From contig NZ_AP017928.1 in NCBI RefSeq assembly GCF_003584645.1, positions 5,655,501 to 5,719,500 on the forward strand: a stretch of 64,000 nucleotides of DNA, given 5' to 3'. Position numbers and translations under genes: made by a program. Shown here piece by piece: positions 18,150 to 26,422 of the stretch (position 1 is its first letter; each line of letters starts with the position of its first letter). The stretch is from Methylocaldum marinum (GTDB lineage Bacteria > Pseudomonadota > Gammaproteobacteria > Methylococcales > Methylococcaceae). The notes beneath the pieces were generated by a model. It was given only the letters and a program-made list of their open reading frames with translations, had not been told where the DNA came from and ran no database searches.

Positions 18150-18878
18150 ATGTCTAATTTAGGAAAGGGAAACATTTCTATCGCGCGGCATCCAGCAGCC
18201 AGGGTGTTTGAAGAAGATACCGGCGATGCGCTGACGAACTTCGAAATGGCGGGTTTCGACCCCCTTTTCCAAGGCGGCAAGCGAAAATCGTTTGCCGCCA
18301 AGCAGATCATTTTTCGGGAAGGCGATCCGGCCGATACCGTATCGGCGATTGTGCAAGGTCTCGTAAAACTCATCAGTTATTCCCCCGACGGTCGAGCTCG
18401 AATCGTTCGGTTACATTCCAAAAGCTCGTTTCTCGGTCTCGGTGGCTTGATCGAACCGACTTACCGCCACACGGCGGTGGCGGTCGATCAGGTCGAGGCG
18501 GTTTGCATGCCGTTGCGGGCGATCGCCCAGCTCAAGAAGGAAAATCCGCATTTGTATTGTCGGCTGATCGAGTGCTGGTATCAGCATTTGAAGAGCGCCG
18601 ACGTCTGGATTACCGATTTTTCCACCGGGTCGATTAAGGCTCGCGTGGCCCGGCTGGTGAATTTCCTGGCGGCCATTCAAAACGATGTGCCGACATCGAC
18701 TGCGGTTACCCTGTTGACCTGCGAAGAAATGGCGGCGATTCTTGGGGTTACGGTTGAGAGCGTCAGCCGGGTTCTGGCGCAGTTCAAGCGCTCGCACATG
18801 CTGCGCGCGATAAAATGCAAGCCGGCGAAAAGATACGAAACCAATTTGCCTGCACTCAAGCGCGTCGCTCAAATTTGA
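18150..18878 (+). CDS. Crp/Fnr family transcriptional regulator
   Basis: A 242-residue regulator: cyclic nucleotide-binding-like domain (residues 35-150, with FAAKQIIFREGDPADTVSAIVQGLVKL) and a C-terminal winged helix-turn-helix whose recognition region reads TCEEMAAILGVTVESVSRVLAQF. It lacks the N-terminal cysteine cluster of the oxygen sensor FNR, and the cAMP-binding arginine context of CRP is not evident, so the signal is unknown. The ATG at 18150 is preceded by GAGGTG and begins the conserved part; upstream in-frame starts at 18138 and 18018 are less likely. Confidence 0.88.
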   Translation: MSNLGKGNISIARHPAARVFEEDTGDALTNFEMAGFDPLFQGGKRKSFAAKQIIFREGDPADTVSAIVQGLVKLISYSPDGRARIVRLHSKSSFLGLGGLIEPTYRHTAVAVDQVEAVCMPLRAIAQLKKENPHLYCRLIECWYQHLKSADVWITDFSTGSIKARVARLVNFLAAIQNDVPTSTAVTLLTCEEMAAILGVTVESVSRVLAQFKRSHMLRAIKCKPAKRYETNLPALKRVAQI

Positions 18879-18909
18879 GGAAGCGATTCGGTTGCTCGGT
18901 CGGATGAGT

Positions 18910-18945
18910 AATCCGCCTGCCGCATGCGCTGTCGGCAGGCGGATT
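18910..18945. terminator. Palindromic terminator between convergent genes
   Basis: AATCCGCCTGCCG and CGGCAGGCGGATT (18910-18922 and 18933-18945) form a 13-bp stem with a 10-base loop, 31 bases after the regulator stop and just beyond the stop of the opposing gene. It lacks a long T run. Confidence 0.6.
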
Positions 18946-18948
18946 GGT

Positions 18949-19434
18949 CTAGTCTTTCGTAATGCTGCGAACCAAGCGTTGCCTTAAGTTTGTGCTGGCG
19001 CCGAGAACCAAGCCCGCAACCAGGGCGCCGATCACGATATCGCTGGTTCGAATATGGGCCGCACCGAGAACGTCGCTTACGGTTGCGCGTAAAGATTCGG
19101 GGATTGCTCCGGGAGGCGGCGATGCAGCCGCGAGAGTAGCGCTGGACCGTGGCGGCAGCTCGGGCGTTCTGCCCTGTTTTGTGATCAATCGGGCGATAAC
19201 CCATAAGGCAACGAAAGCGATCACGATCATGGCGCAGCCGACGATTATTCCGGCTGTCCAGGGTTCCACGACCGCTTCCAGCGACAGATAAATCCCGAGA
19301 AGTGCGAAGACCAGGCCGCCGAAAGCCGCCAAGGCGGAGAAAATCGCCAAGGCGAATAGTACCGCCGATCGGCTCAGCGCCTGCCAAAGCTTTGCTTTTT
19401 CCGCTGCGACTATACTTGTGAATGATTGGATCAC
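18949..19434 (-). CDS. Phage holin superfamily III (DUF1469) membrane protein
   Basis: A 161-residue inner-membrane protein with two long hydrophobic helices (about 24-50 and 60-85), a Pro/Ala/Ser-rich linker, and a third hydrophobic segment near the C-terminus (IVIGALVAGLVLGAS). This is the DUF1469 plan (YqjE-like in E. coli), which despite the holin name is a chromosomal envelope or stress protein commonly paired with a DUF883 gene, as here. Start is GTG, 15 bases after the DUF883 stop. Function is not established. Confidence 0.75.
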   Translation of the reverse strand: MIQSFTSIVAAEKAKLWQALSRSAVLFALAIFSALAAFGGLVFALLGIYLSLEAVVEPWTAGIIVGCAMIVIAFVALWVIARLITKQGRTPELPPRSSATLAAASPPPGAIPESLRATVSDVLGAAHIRTSDIVIGALVAGLVLGASTNLRQRLVRSITKD

Positions 19435-19449
19435 GGCTGCGGATCGCCG

Positions 19450-19728
19450 TTAGCGGCGGGTGCCGAGCAGCGTGCCTATCGCGAAGCCTGTGCCGAAGGC
19501 CACCAGGAGACTGGTCAAAGGGCGCGCCTCAACATAGTGCTCTACGCTTTCCTGGGCCGCCACCGCCTGGCCGCGGGCGCGTTCACCAACTTCGCGCGCC
19601 CTGGCGTAGGCGGTACGTCCCTGCTCGACGCCCAAATCCTTCATCACAGCCATCAAGTTGCCCACGTCCGCTTTGAGGGTCGCCAAATCCTGTTTCAGAT
19701 CCTGGGTGATCTCGTCCGTAGTTGCCAT
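19450..19728 (-). CDS. DUF883 family protein (YqjD/ElaB-like)
   Basis: A 92-residue protein: an amphipathic N-terminal helix rich in Asp, Lys and Ala, then a C-terminal transmembrane anchor with small residues (LLVAFGTGFAIGTLLG). In E. coli the relatives YqjD and ElaB are stationary-phase, ribosome-associated inner-membrane proteins. GGAGGT lies ahead of the ATG. It is the first gene of a two-gene unit with the DUF1469 gene, matching E. coli yqjD-yqjE. Confidence 0.82.
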   Translation of the reverse strand: MATTDEITQDLKQDLATLKADVGNLMAVMKDLGVEQGRTAYARAREVGERARGQAVAAQESVEHYVEARPLTSLLVAFGTGFAIGTLLGTRR

Positions 19729-20083
19729 CGTTGACCTCCAGCTGTATCAGAGTTAGATCGTGTCGCCAATCGAAGGTCGGTACCAAGGCAGACTAATCGC
19801 TTCAGACGCTGCCGTCATTTAGAAAACCCAATGGCAGCCGGGATTTGTCCGCTGGGGTGCCGAGTAATTCATTCGCATTGTGTACCGATTTTTCGGATAG
19901 GCAGCAGAGACCCGCCCGGCCGATTTAATGATACGGGCTTCCTCGCAATCGACCGGATACGTGATTTGGACTCGAAGATGGAGCGGAAAGTTGCCTTGAG
20001 ATCGGGTGTGTTATAGATCAGAGCCTTGTACGATTAGTGAAACAGAAATTTGCGGAATCGGTTCAGGCCATGAGCCGGTGAAA
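19729..20083. other. Intergenic region upstream of the DUF883 gene
   Basis: About 355 bases between the DUF883 start and the ssb stop. It presumably holds the promoter of the DUF883-DUF1469 unit. I saw no gene or clear repeat. Confidence 0.35.
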
Positions 20084-20560
20084 CTAGAACGGAATATCGT
20101 CGTCGAAGTCGTCCGAGCCGCCGAATCCGGGCTCCGGTTGGGGCGCTTGCTTGGAACCCGAAGACGGTGGTGCATGACGTTCGGACTCTCCGCGTCCGCC
20201 CGTTCCGGGAGGAGCGCTGCCTGCGCGATCCAGCATCTGCATCTGGTCGGCGATGATTTCGGTGGTATATCGGTCCTGGCCGTTCTTGTCCTGCCATTTG
20301 CGTGTCCGGAGACTACCCTCGATGTACACCTTGCTGCCTTTTCTCAAGTATTCTCCGGCAATTTCGGCCAGTTTCCGAAAGCACACGACCTGATGCCATT
20401 CTGTGCGTTCCTGCTGCTGGCCGGTTTGCTGGTCTTTCCAGGTTTCGCTCGTGGCGAGGCGCAGAGTGGTTACCGCGCCTCCGCTGGGCATATAACGCAC
20501 TTCCGGATCGGAACCCAGATTGCCGATGAGTATGACTTTATTGACGCCGCGACTGGCCAT
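20084..20560 (-). CDS. ssb: Single-stranded DNA-binding protein
   Basis: Binds and protects single-stranded DNA in replication and repair. The 158-residue product has the OB-fold start [22 protein letters not shown], the [21 protein letters not shown] block, a Gly/Pro/Ser-rich disordered linker and the acidic tip DFDDDIPF that recruits partner proteins. GGAG lies nine bases ahead of the ATG. It is near uvrA, as in many gammaproteobacteria, with a transporter gene between. Confidence 0.97.
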   Translation of the reverse strand: MASRGVNKVILIGNLGSDPEVRYMPSGGAVTTLRLATSETWKDQQTGQQQERTEWHQVVCFRKLAEIAGEYLRKGSKVYIEGSLRTRKWQDKNGQDRYTTEIIADQMQMLDRAGSAPPGTGGRGESERHAPPSSGSKQAPQPEPGFGGSDDFDDDIPF

Positions 20561-20697
20561 ATTAAGGTTTCTCCGATCGATGACGGGTGAGAAATTAAAC
20601 GAAGATTAGACCGGCTACTGTAACTGAAGTTCTTAATTTTAAAGTAAAAACGCTTTCCGTTTCAGGTTCTGAAAAACAGTCCGGGAGGTTCGGGTAT

Positions 20698-22089
20698 TCA
20701 CGCAGCCATTTCCTGCAACAAGCCGTTGAGTGCCATGCGGTCGAACTTCTCCTTGTCGATTTTCAGGTAGGCTACACCATCTTCGGCCAAGACCACCGCT
20801 TCGGCAACCCCCGGCAACTGGAGCAACCGCTTGGACAGGCTGGAGGCCTGATCATGGTTCAGCCCGCTCACGTTGACGAGAAGACTGCTCAAACCCCGCG
20901 GCGCTTTCATGCTGAGAGCAAACACAAACCATAACAGACCGACGGCCGCGCAGAACAGGAAGACCTGAGGTATGCCATAGTGACCGTAGATCCAGCCGCC
21001 GCCGGCTCCGCCCACGAAGGCCCCCAGGAATTGAGCGGTGGAATAAACACCCATGGCAGTACCCTTGAGGTCGAGCGGAGCGATCTTCGATACTAGCGAG
21101 GGGAGGGTGGCTTCCAACAGGTTGAAGCCGGTGAAAAACAGGTAGAGGAGTCCGAAGACGATCCAGAAATCATGTTTGAGCCAGGCAAAGCCGGCATCGG
21201 AAATCGCAACCAGTCCGATGAAAGAGACGAATACCGCTTTCATCTTGCGTTTCTTTTCGGCAAGAATCACGAAAGGAACCATGCTTGCGATGGCAAGTCC
21301 GAAAACCGGCAAGTAGATATGCCAATGCTTGGCCGTTTCAAGCTGCAGCGAGTCGCGCAGAATCAGCGGAAGAACAACGAATGTGGCGGTCAGGACGAGA
21401 TGGAGACAGAAGATGCCGAGGTCCAGTCGAAGAAGTTCGCGATTCGCCAATACGGTCTTCAAAGATGCCGGACGAACTTCCGCGTCTCGATGAAAACGGC
21501 TAACGGAGGGTGTCGGCACGACGGTATAGAGCACCGCTATGGCGAGCAGAGCAAGGGCCGTGATGATCCAGAAAAGTCCTTGGAGTCCGACCCAGCCGGA
21601 GAGTACCGGCCCGATGACCATGGATAGCGCAAACGACATCCCGATGCTGATGCCGATCAAGGCCATGGCCTTGGTGCGATGCTCTTCTCGGGTAAGATCG
21701 GCAGCCAGCGCCATGATGACCGCTGCGACAGCGCCGGCGCCCTGCAGCGCCCGGCCGGCGATGATGCCGTAGATCGAATCGGACAGGGCGGCGAGAACGC
21801 TTCCGGCCGCAAACAGCAGCAAACCCAGTGCAATCAAACGCTTTCGCCCGTAACGGTCGGACCAGAGGCCGAAGGGAATCTGCAGGATTGCCTGGGTTAG
21901 ACCGTATGCGCTGATGGCGAAACCAACCAACTGCGGCGAAGCGTCCGGTAGCTCGAGGGCGAATACCGAGAGAACCGGCAAGATCAGAAACATGCCCAGC
22001 ATCCGCAGCATATAGATGGCAGCTAGCGACAAGCTGGCGCGTACCTCGGTACGGGTCATAGGGGTGTCGATATGCAAAGCCGGATTCAA
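20698..22089 (-). CDS. MFS transporter with C-terminal ferredoxin-like domain, YajR type
   Basis: A 463-residue major facilitator protein with 12 predicted helices; the loop 2-3 motif reads GLWSDRYGRKRLI. After the last helix comes a soluble domain of about 75 residues (SSLLVNVSGLNHDQASSLSK onward) resembling the YAM domain of E. coli YajR, a proton-driven exporter. The substrate is unknown. For the start I chose TTG at 22089: AAGGAG precedes it by eight bases, while the first ATG (22059) has no Shine-Dalgarno and would lose ten residues. It is divergent from uvrA with only 71 bases between. Confidence 0.85.
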   Translation of the reverse strand: MNPALHIDTPMTRTEVRASLSLAAIYMLRMLGMFLILPVLSVFALELPDASPQLVGFAISAYGLTQAILQIPFGLWSDRYGRKRLIALGLLLFAAGSVLAALSDSIYGIIAGRALQGAGAVAAVIMALAADLTREEHRTKAMALIGISIGMSFALSMVIGPVLSGWVGLQGLFWIITALALLAIAVLYTVVPTPSVSRFHRDAEVRPASLKTVLANRELLRLDLGIFCLHLVLTATFVVLPLILRDSLQLETAKHWHIYLPVFGLAIASMVPFVILAEKKRKMKAVFVSFIGLVAISDAGFAWLKHDFWIVFGLLYLFFTGFNLLEATLPSLVSKIAPLDLKGTAMGVYSTAQFLGAFVGGAGGGWIYGHYGIPQVFLFCAAVGLLWFVFALSMKAPRGLSSLLVNVSGLNHDQASSLSKRLLQLPGVAEAVVLAEDGVAYLKIDKEKFDRMALNGLLQEMAA

Positions 22090-22160
22090 GCGACATGCTC
22101 CTTTGCGAGTGACGGGAATCGTCCTATAGTAACAGGTTCTCTCTTGCGCTTGAATTTTGC

Positions 22161-25043
22161 ATGGACACGATTCAGATCCGTGGAGCACGTACCCACAACC
22201 TCAAGAATATCGACCTGGACCTGCCCCGTGACAAGTTGATCGTTATTACGGGATTATCCGGTTCCGGCAAGTCGTCGTTAGCGTTCGACACCATTTACGC
22301 CGAAGGGCAACGGCGCTATGTGGAGTCGCTGTCCGCCTATGCACGGCAGTTTCTGTCGGTCATGGAAAAACCCGATGTCGACCATATCGAGGGCTTGTCG
22401 CCGGCCATTTCCATCGAGCAGAAGTCCACTTCGCACAATCCCCGCTCCACTGTCGGTACGATTACCGAAATTTACGATTATCTGCGCCTCCTTTATGCCC
22501 GCGCCGGCATGCCACGGTGTCCGGAGCACGGCATCTCGCTGGAAGCGCAGACCGTCAGCCAAATGGTGGACCACGTTCTCAGCCAGCCGGAGGACAGCCG
22601 CTGGATGCTGCTCGCCCCGGTCGTCAGCGAGCGGAAGGGAGAGCACGCTCAGGTGCTGGAAGATTTGCGCGGCCAGGGGTTCATCCGCGCCCGCATCGAC
22701 GGCGAAATATACGAGCTGGACGAACCGCCCAAGCTCGATCTCCGCCGCAAGCACAGCATCGAAGTGGTGGTCGACCGGTTCAAGGTGAGGCCGGATCTGG
22801 CGGTACGTCTCGCCGAATCGTTCGAGACGGCGCTGCGGCTGGCAGAAGGGATTGCTCTGGTGGTGGCGATGGACGATTCGAAAACCGAACTGGTCTATTC
22901 GGACAAATATGCCTGCCCACATTGCGGTTACTCCCTGAGCGAACTGGAGCCAAGGATCTTTTCCTTCAATAATCCGAAGGGGGCATGCCCGAGCTGTGAT
23001 GGCCTCGGGGTCAAACAATTCTTCGATCCGCGGCTCGTCGTCCAGAATCCGCAGTTGAGCCTGGCGGGCGGCGCCGTGCGGGGCTGGGACCGTCGCAACG
23101 CTTATTACTACCATCTGGTCCAGTCGCTGGCGGAGCATTACGGCTTCGATCCGGAGCAGCCATTCGGCCAGCTCTCGAAGTCGGTCCGGGACATTATTCT
23201 CTACGGCAGCGGAACCGAAACCATTCCTTTCAAAGTGCTGACCGCCCGCGGAGATACACTGGTTCACCGCCATGCTTTCGAGGGGATCATTCCGAACATG
23301 GAGCGGCGCTACCGCGAGACCGATTCGATGATGGTGCGCGAAGAACTGTCCAAGTATCTGTCCGGAAAGCCCTGTCCGGAGTGCGAGGGAACGCGCTTGA
23401 ACCTTGCGGCGAGGCATGTGTTCGTAGCCGATTCCTCTCTGCCGGAGTTGACGGCCTTGCCGATCAGGCGTGTGCTCGAATTTTTCGCCGGCTTGACTTT
23501 ATCGGGAAGGCGAGGCGAAGTGGCGGCCAAGATCGTGAAAGAGATCACGGCACGCCTGCAGTTTCTGGTTAACGTCGGGCTCGATTATCTGACCCTGGCG
23601 AGGAGTGCCGATACCCTGTCGGGCGGCGAGGCTCAGCGGATTCGCTTGGCAAGCCAGGTGGGGGCGGGGCTGGTGGGGGTCATGTACGTTCTGGATGAAC
23701 CGTCGATCGGCTTGCATCAGCGCGATAACCAGCGGTTGCTCGATACCTTGCTGCGGCTGCGCGACCTGGGTAACACCGTCATCGTGGTGGAGCACGACGA
23801 GGATGCCATCCGCATTGCCGACCACGTCGTGGATATCGGACCGGGAGCCGGTGTTCACGGCGGCCGAATCGTGGCCGAAGGGACGCCCCAGGCGATCCTG
23901 GCGGACCGGCATTCCCTTACCGGCCAATACCTGTCCGGCCGACTCGAGATTCCCGTGCCGGAGCGTCGGATTCCGCCCGATTCGGAACGCCTGCTCCGAG
24001 TTCGGAACGCCCGCGGCAATAATCTGAAGGGTATCGACGTTTCGTTCCCGGTCGGACTCTTTACCTGCGTGACCGGCGTTTCGGGTTCCGGAAAATCCAC
24101 TCTGATCAACGATACGCTGTTCCGATTTTCTGCTCGCGAGTTAAACGGAGCAGCTGCGACGCCGGCGTTGAGCGACGGGATAGAAGGGTTGGAACATTTC
24201 GACAAGGTGGTGGACATCGACCAGAGCCCGATCGGCCGCACGCCGAGGTCGAATCCCGCAACCTATACGGGGCTGTTTACGCCGATTCGGGAGCTTTTCG
24301 CGGCAACCCCGGAGGCACGATCACGAGGCTATACGCCGGGGCGGTTCAGCTTCAACGTCAAGGGAGGGCGTTGCGAAGCCTGCGCGGGCGACGGTGTGAT
24401 CAAGGTAGAGATGCACTTCTTGCCCGATATCTTCGTTCACTGCGATGTTTGCAAGGGGAAGCGCTATAACCGCGAGACACTCGAAATTCGCTACAAGGGC
24501 AAGACGATTCACGAGGTGCTGGAAATGACGGTGGAAGAAGCCAGCCAGTTTTTTTCCGCGATCCCATCCATTTCCCGCAAGCTCGATACGCTGATGGAGG
24601 TGGGATTAGGTTACATCAGCCTGGGGCAAAACGCAGTGACGCTTTCCGGCGGCGAAGCCCAGCGCGTCAAACTGGCGCGCGAATTATCGAAGCGGGATAC
24701 TGGCAAGACGCTTTATATTCTGGACGAGCCGACGACCGGGCTTCATTTTCACGACATCCGGCAGCTACTCAGTGTTTTGCATCAATTGCGGGACCACGGG
24801 AATACGGTGATTGTCATCGAGCATAACCTCGATGTGATTAAGACCGCCGACTGGCTGGTCGACTTGGGACCAGAAGGTGGCGAAGGCGGCGGTCTGATAA
24901 TTGCGGAAGGAAGGCCCGAGCAAGTTGCGGAAAATGAAGCGTCCTATACCGGGGCGTACTTAAGGAAGATCTTGAATAAGCGGACCGCGTCAAACCGAGA
25001 GTCCGGCACCATTAGTCGGAAGACTGCTCGGAAGTCGCCGTAG
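22161..25043 (+). CDS. uvrA: Excinuclease ABC subunit A
   Basis: Damage-recognition ATPase of nucleotide-excision repair, acting as a dimer with UvrB. The 960-residue protein has two ABC modules with P-loops GLSGSGKSS and GVSGSGKST, two signature motifs ([12 protein letters not shown] and [12 protein letters not shown]), both Walker B motifs ending LDEPSIGL and LDEPTTGL, and two zinc-binding cysteine groups (CPHCGYSL with [16 protein letters not shown] with CDVCKGKR). Length is slightly above the E. coli 940 residues because of a basic C-terminal tail. No LexA-type CTG-N10-CAG box was found in the short upstream region. Confidence 0.98.
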   Translation: MDTIQIRGARTHNLKNIDLDLPRDKLIVITGLSGSGKSSLAFDTIYAEGQRRYVESLSAYARQFLSVMEKPDVDHIEGLSPAISIEQKSTSHNPRSTVGTITEIYDYLRLLYARAGMPRCPEHGISLEAQTVSQMVDHVLSQPEDSRWMLLAPVVSERKGEHAQVLEDLRGQGFIRARIDGEIYELDEPPKLDLRRKHSIEVVVDRFKVRPDLAVRLAESFETALRLAEGIALVVAMDDSKTELVYSDKYACPHCGYSLSELEPRIFSFNNPKGACPSCDGLGVKQFFDPRLVVQNPQLSLAGGAVRGWDRRNAYYYHLVQSLAEHYGFDPEQPFGQLSKSVRDIILYGSGTETIPFKVLTARGDTLVHRHAFEGIIPNMERRYRETDSMMVREELSKYLSGKPCPECEGTRLNLAARHVFVADSSLPELTALPIRRVLEFFAGLTLSGRRGEVAAKIVKEITARLQFLVNVGLDYLTLARSADTLSGGEAQRIRLASQVGAGLVGVMYVLDEPSIGLHQRDNQRLLDTLLRLRDLGNTVIVVEHDEDAIRIADHVVDIGPGAGVHGGRIVAEGTPQAILADRHSLTGQYLSGRLEIPVPERRIPPDSERLLRVRNARGNNLKGIDVSFPVGLFTCVTGVSGSGKSTLINDTLFRFSARELNGAAATPALSDGIEGLEHFDKVVDIDQSPIGRTPRSNPATYTGLFTPIRELFAATPEARSRGYTPGRFSFNVKGGRCEACAGDGVIKVEMHFLPDIFVHCDVCKGKRYNRETLEIRYKGKTIHEVLEMTVEEASQFFSAIPSISRKLDTLMEVGLGYISLGQNAVTLSGGEAQRVKLARELSKRDTGKTLYILDEPTTGLHFHDIRQLLSVLHQLRDHGNTVIVIEHNLDVIKTADWLVDLGPEGGEGGGLIIAEGRPEQVAENEASYTGAYLRKILNKRTASNRESGTISRKTARKSP

Positions 25044-25209
25044 CGATAAGGTCGACGTCGTTATCCAGAGAATTCTCTGTCGCCACGGCCGACGGCGTTG
25101 ATAACGATGTTTTAGCAGTCCTGGGGTCGGTCGCGATTAACCAGAATATGATGAGGCCTAGCACTAGGGCGGTGACAACAACCATGTGCTTTTCGCTGAG
25201 TGCTTTCAC
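25012..25209 (-). CDS. Small single-pass membrane protein
   Basis: A 65-residue product with a charged N-terminus, one strong transmembrane helix (about residues 9-27, [17 protein letters not shown]) and a Ser/Thr/Asp-rich tail. GTG is preceded by GGGAG with eight bases of spacing. Its last ten codons overlap the end of uvrA on the opposite strand. I know no family for it. The helix and ribosome-binding site make it likely real, but it could be chance. Confidence 0.5.
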   Translation of the reverse strand: MKALSEKHMVVVTALVLGLIIFWLIATDPRTAKTSLSTPSAVATENSLDNDVDLIATATSEQSSD

Positions 25210-25256
25210 TTAATGTCTCCCTCTGTATGATAAAACTCCGTTGCAGAGCTTATTGA

Positions 25257-25284
25257 GTCCGCGTGACAGCGACGTGACGCGGAC
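25257..25284. repeat. Inverted repeat upstream of the DUF2959 gene
   Basis: GTCCGCGT and ACGCGGAC (25257-25264, 25277-25284) are perfect 8-base arms around 12 bases, between two divergent genes. It could be an operator or a small hairpin. Confidence 0.35.
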
Positions 25285-25419
25285 GCTACGTAAAGTCGGT
25301 CAAAGCGCTGTAAGTGGAAAATGATAACGCCGTAATAATTAGGTTACAAACGGTTTTAAGCGGATTTTATTTTTACCCGGCTTTCTTCTGCCTTTTCCGA
25401 AAAACAAGCAGTGTATGTC

Positions 25420-26121
25420 ATGAACAAGTCCTCCAATACGAATGCAATGAGCTTTGCTGAAGTGCTTCGGCAGCTTCTGAATCCTTTGGCCCGTTATCTG
25501 GTGTCGAAATGTCAAAAGGTCTACTTTCGTGCCGTGGAATCGGCAGGGCACCATAAGCGCGATATCCTCGTCAGTCGTGTGGAGAATGCAAGGGATAGCC
25601 TGGAAGAAGCGAAGGAGCAGTTTCAGAGCGCTCTGGATAAGTTTAGCGCACTCACGGATTTTCAGGGCGGCGAACTTGAGGACATGTACCGGCAGATAAA
25701 AGTCGAGTTTGATTACAGCAAAGCCAAGGCTTTAGCCGTCAAGGACCGCATAGCCGCGGTCCAGGATGTAGCCGAGGCGCTTTTTGCGGAATGGGAAGAA
25801 GAGTTGGAGTTGTACACGAGCCGCAGTCTCCGAAGCAGCAGCAGGCAAAAGCTCAAGCTGACTCAGCAGCACTATGGACAATTGATTTCGGCGATGCGTC
25901 GGGCCGAGGGCAAGATCGAGCCGGTTTTGAGCGTATTCCAAGATCAAGTGTTGTTTCTGAAGCATAACCTCAACGCAAAGGCGATTGCATCGCTGGAGCA
26001 TGAATTGGCAGCGATGACCGTTGGCGTTGCAGGGTTGATTACGGCTATGGAACGTTCCATAAACCGTGCGAATGATTTCGTGTATTCCCTTAATGGTCAA
26101 AAAGTGCTTCCCGCTGGTTAG
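25420..26121 (+). CDS. DUF2959 family protein
   Basis: A 233-residue, mostly helical and probably coiled-coil protein. The conserved-looking stretches HKRDILVSRVENARDS, EEAKEQFQSALDKFSAL, VQDVAEALFAEWEEELE, MRRAEGKIEPVLSVFQDQV and FLKHNLNAKAIASLE match DUF2959, a proteobacterial family of unknown function. Many members carry an N-terminal lipoprotein or signal sequence; here the N-terminus (MNKSSNTNAMSFAEVLR) shows neither. A GTG three codons upstream (25411) is the alternative start; neither has a good Shine-Dalgarno. Confidence 0.8.
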   Translation: MNKSSNTNAMSFAEVLRQLLNPLARYLVSKCQKVYFRAVESAGHHKRDILVSRVENARDSLEEAKEQFQSALDKFSALTDFQGGELEDMYRQIKVEFDYSKAKALAVKDRIAAVQDVAEALFAEWEEELELYTSRSLRSSSRQKLKLTQQHYGQLISAMRRAEGKIEPVLSVFQDQVLFLKHNLNAKAIASLEHELAAMTVGVAGLITAMERSINRANDFVYSLNGQKVLPAG

Positions 26122-26266
26122 TGCACCATGGTGGGGCGATTTCGCGGGACATTCTTTGGTTGTGGCGGTGAGTCTCCAGATAGCAGTCGACATCGAGACA
26201 TAAGGATCGTCCCTGTCTTGACCTTGCTTAGATTCATTTTTCTGGGTATTGTTTTAATTGCAACAA

Positions 26267-26283
26267 AGTGTTGCTTTGGTGCA
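26267..26283 (+). promoter_or_regulatory. Possible weak NtrC half-site
   Basis: The right half GGTGCA (26278-26283) is perfect while the left half is poor. Its centre lies 31 bases, about three helical turns, upstream of the strong site centre, the same arrangement as the paired NtrC sites before E. coli glnA. Confidence 0.4.
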
Positions 26284-26297
26284 ATTAATTGGGAATT

Positions 26298-26314
26298 AGC
26301 ACCGCAATGGTGCA
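26298..26314 (+). promoter_or_regulatory. Predicted NtrC (NRI) binding site
   Basis: AGCACCGCAATGGTGCA matches the NtrC consensus TGCACY-N5-GGTGCA at every fixed position but the first. It is centred about 86 bases before the transcription start expected from the sigma-54 element downstream, a usual distance for an enhancer. Confidence 0.7.
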
Positions 26315-26364
26315 TGTTTCGTCCCGGTCGGCACATAAGCGGTTGAGTATGCTTGGTGTTTGGT

Positions 26365-26381
26365 CTGGTATGGAATTTGCG
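26365..26381 (+). promoter_or_regulatory. Predicted sigma-54 promoter
   Basis: CTGGTATGGAATTTGCG has the GG-N10-GC core (GG at 26367-26368, GC at 26379-26380) and matches YTGGCACG-N4-TTGC at most positions. It predicts a start near 26392 and a 30-base leader before the porin ATG. Confidence 0.65.
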
Positions 26382-26422
26382 TTAAGGCTGTCGTTCCAGA
26401 AAACAGACCAGAAGAGATTAGT

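Larger units (their letters stand above)
26122..26422. other. Regulatory region upstream of the porin gene
   Basis: Three hundred bases without a supported gene, AT-richer than the flanks. It contains the NtrC-like sites and the sigma-54-like promoter described separately, plus a perfect GCAACA-AAG-TGTTGC palindrome at 26260-26274. Confidence 0.6.

Noticed and set aside
18949-19434. Holin-named gene as a prophage remnant
   Set aside because: The DUF1469 gene pairs with a DUF883 gene as in E. coli yqjD-yqjE, and no phage structural, integrase or lysin gene is nearby.
22090-22160. Possible LexA box before uvrA
   Set aside because: No CTG-N10-CAG sequence is present in the 71-base gap; only a loose resemblance near 22127.
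22278-23417. A 379-codon frame antisense to uvrA
   Set aside because: uvrA motifs are intact on the plus strand and the antisense product is unrelated to any family I know.
26128-26346. A 72-codon frame with a hydrophobic stretch upstream of the porin
   Set aside because: It covers the NtrC-like palindromes and lacks a ribosome-binding site; regulatory DNA explains the region better.
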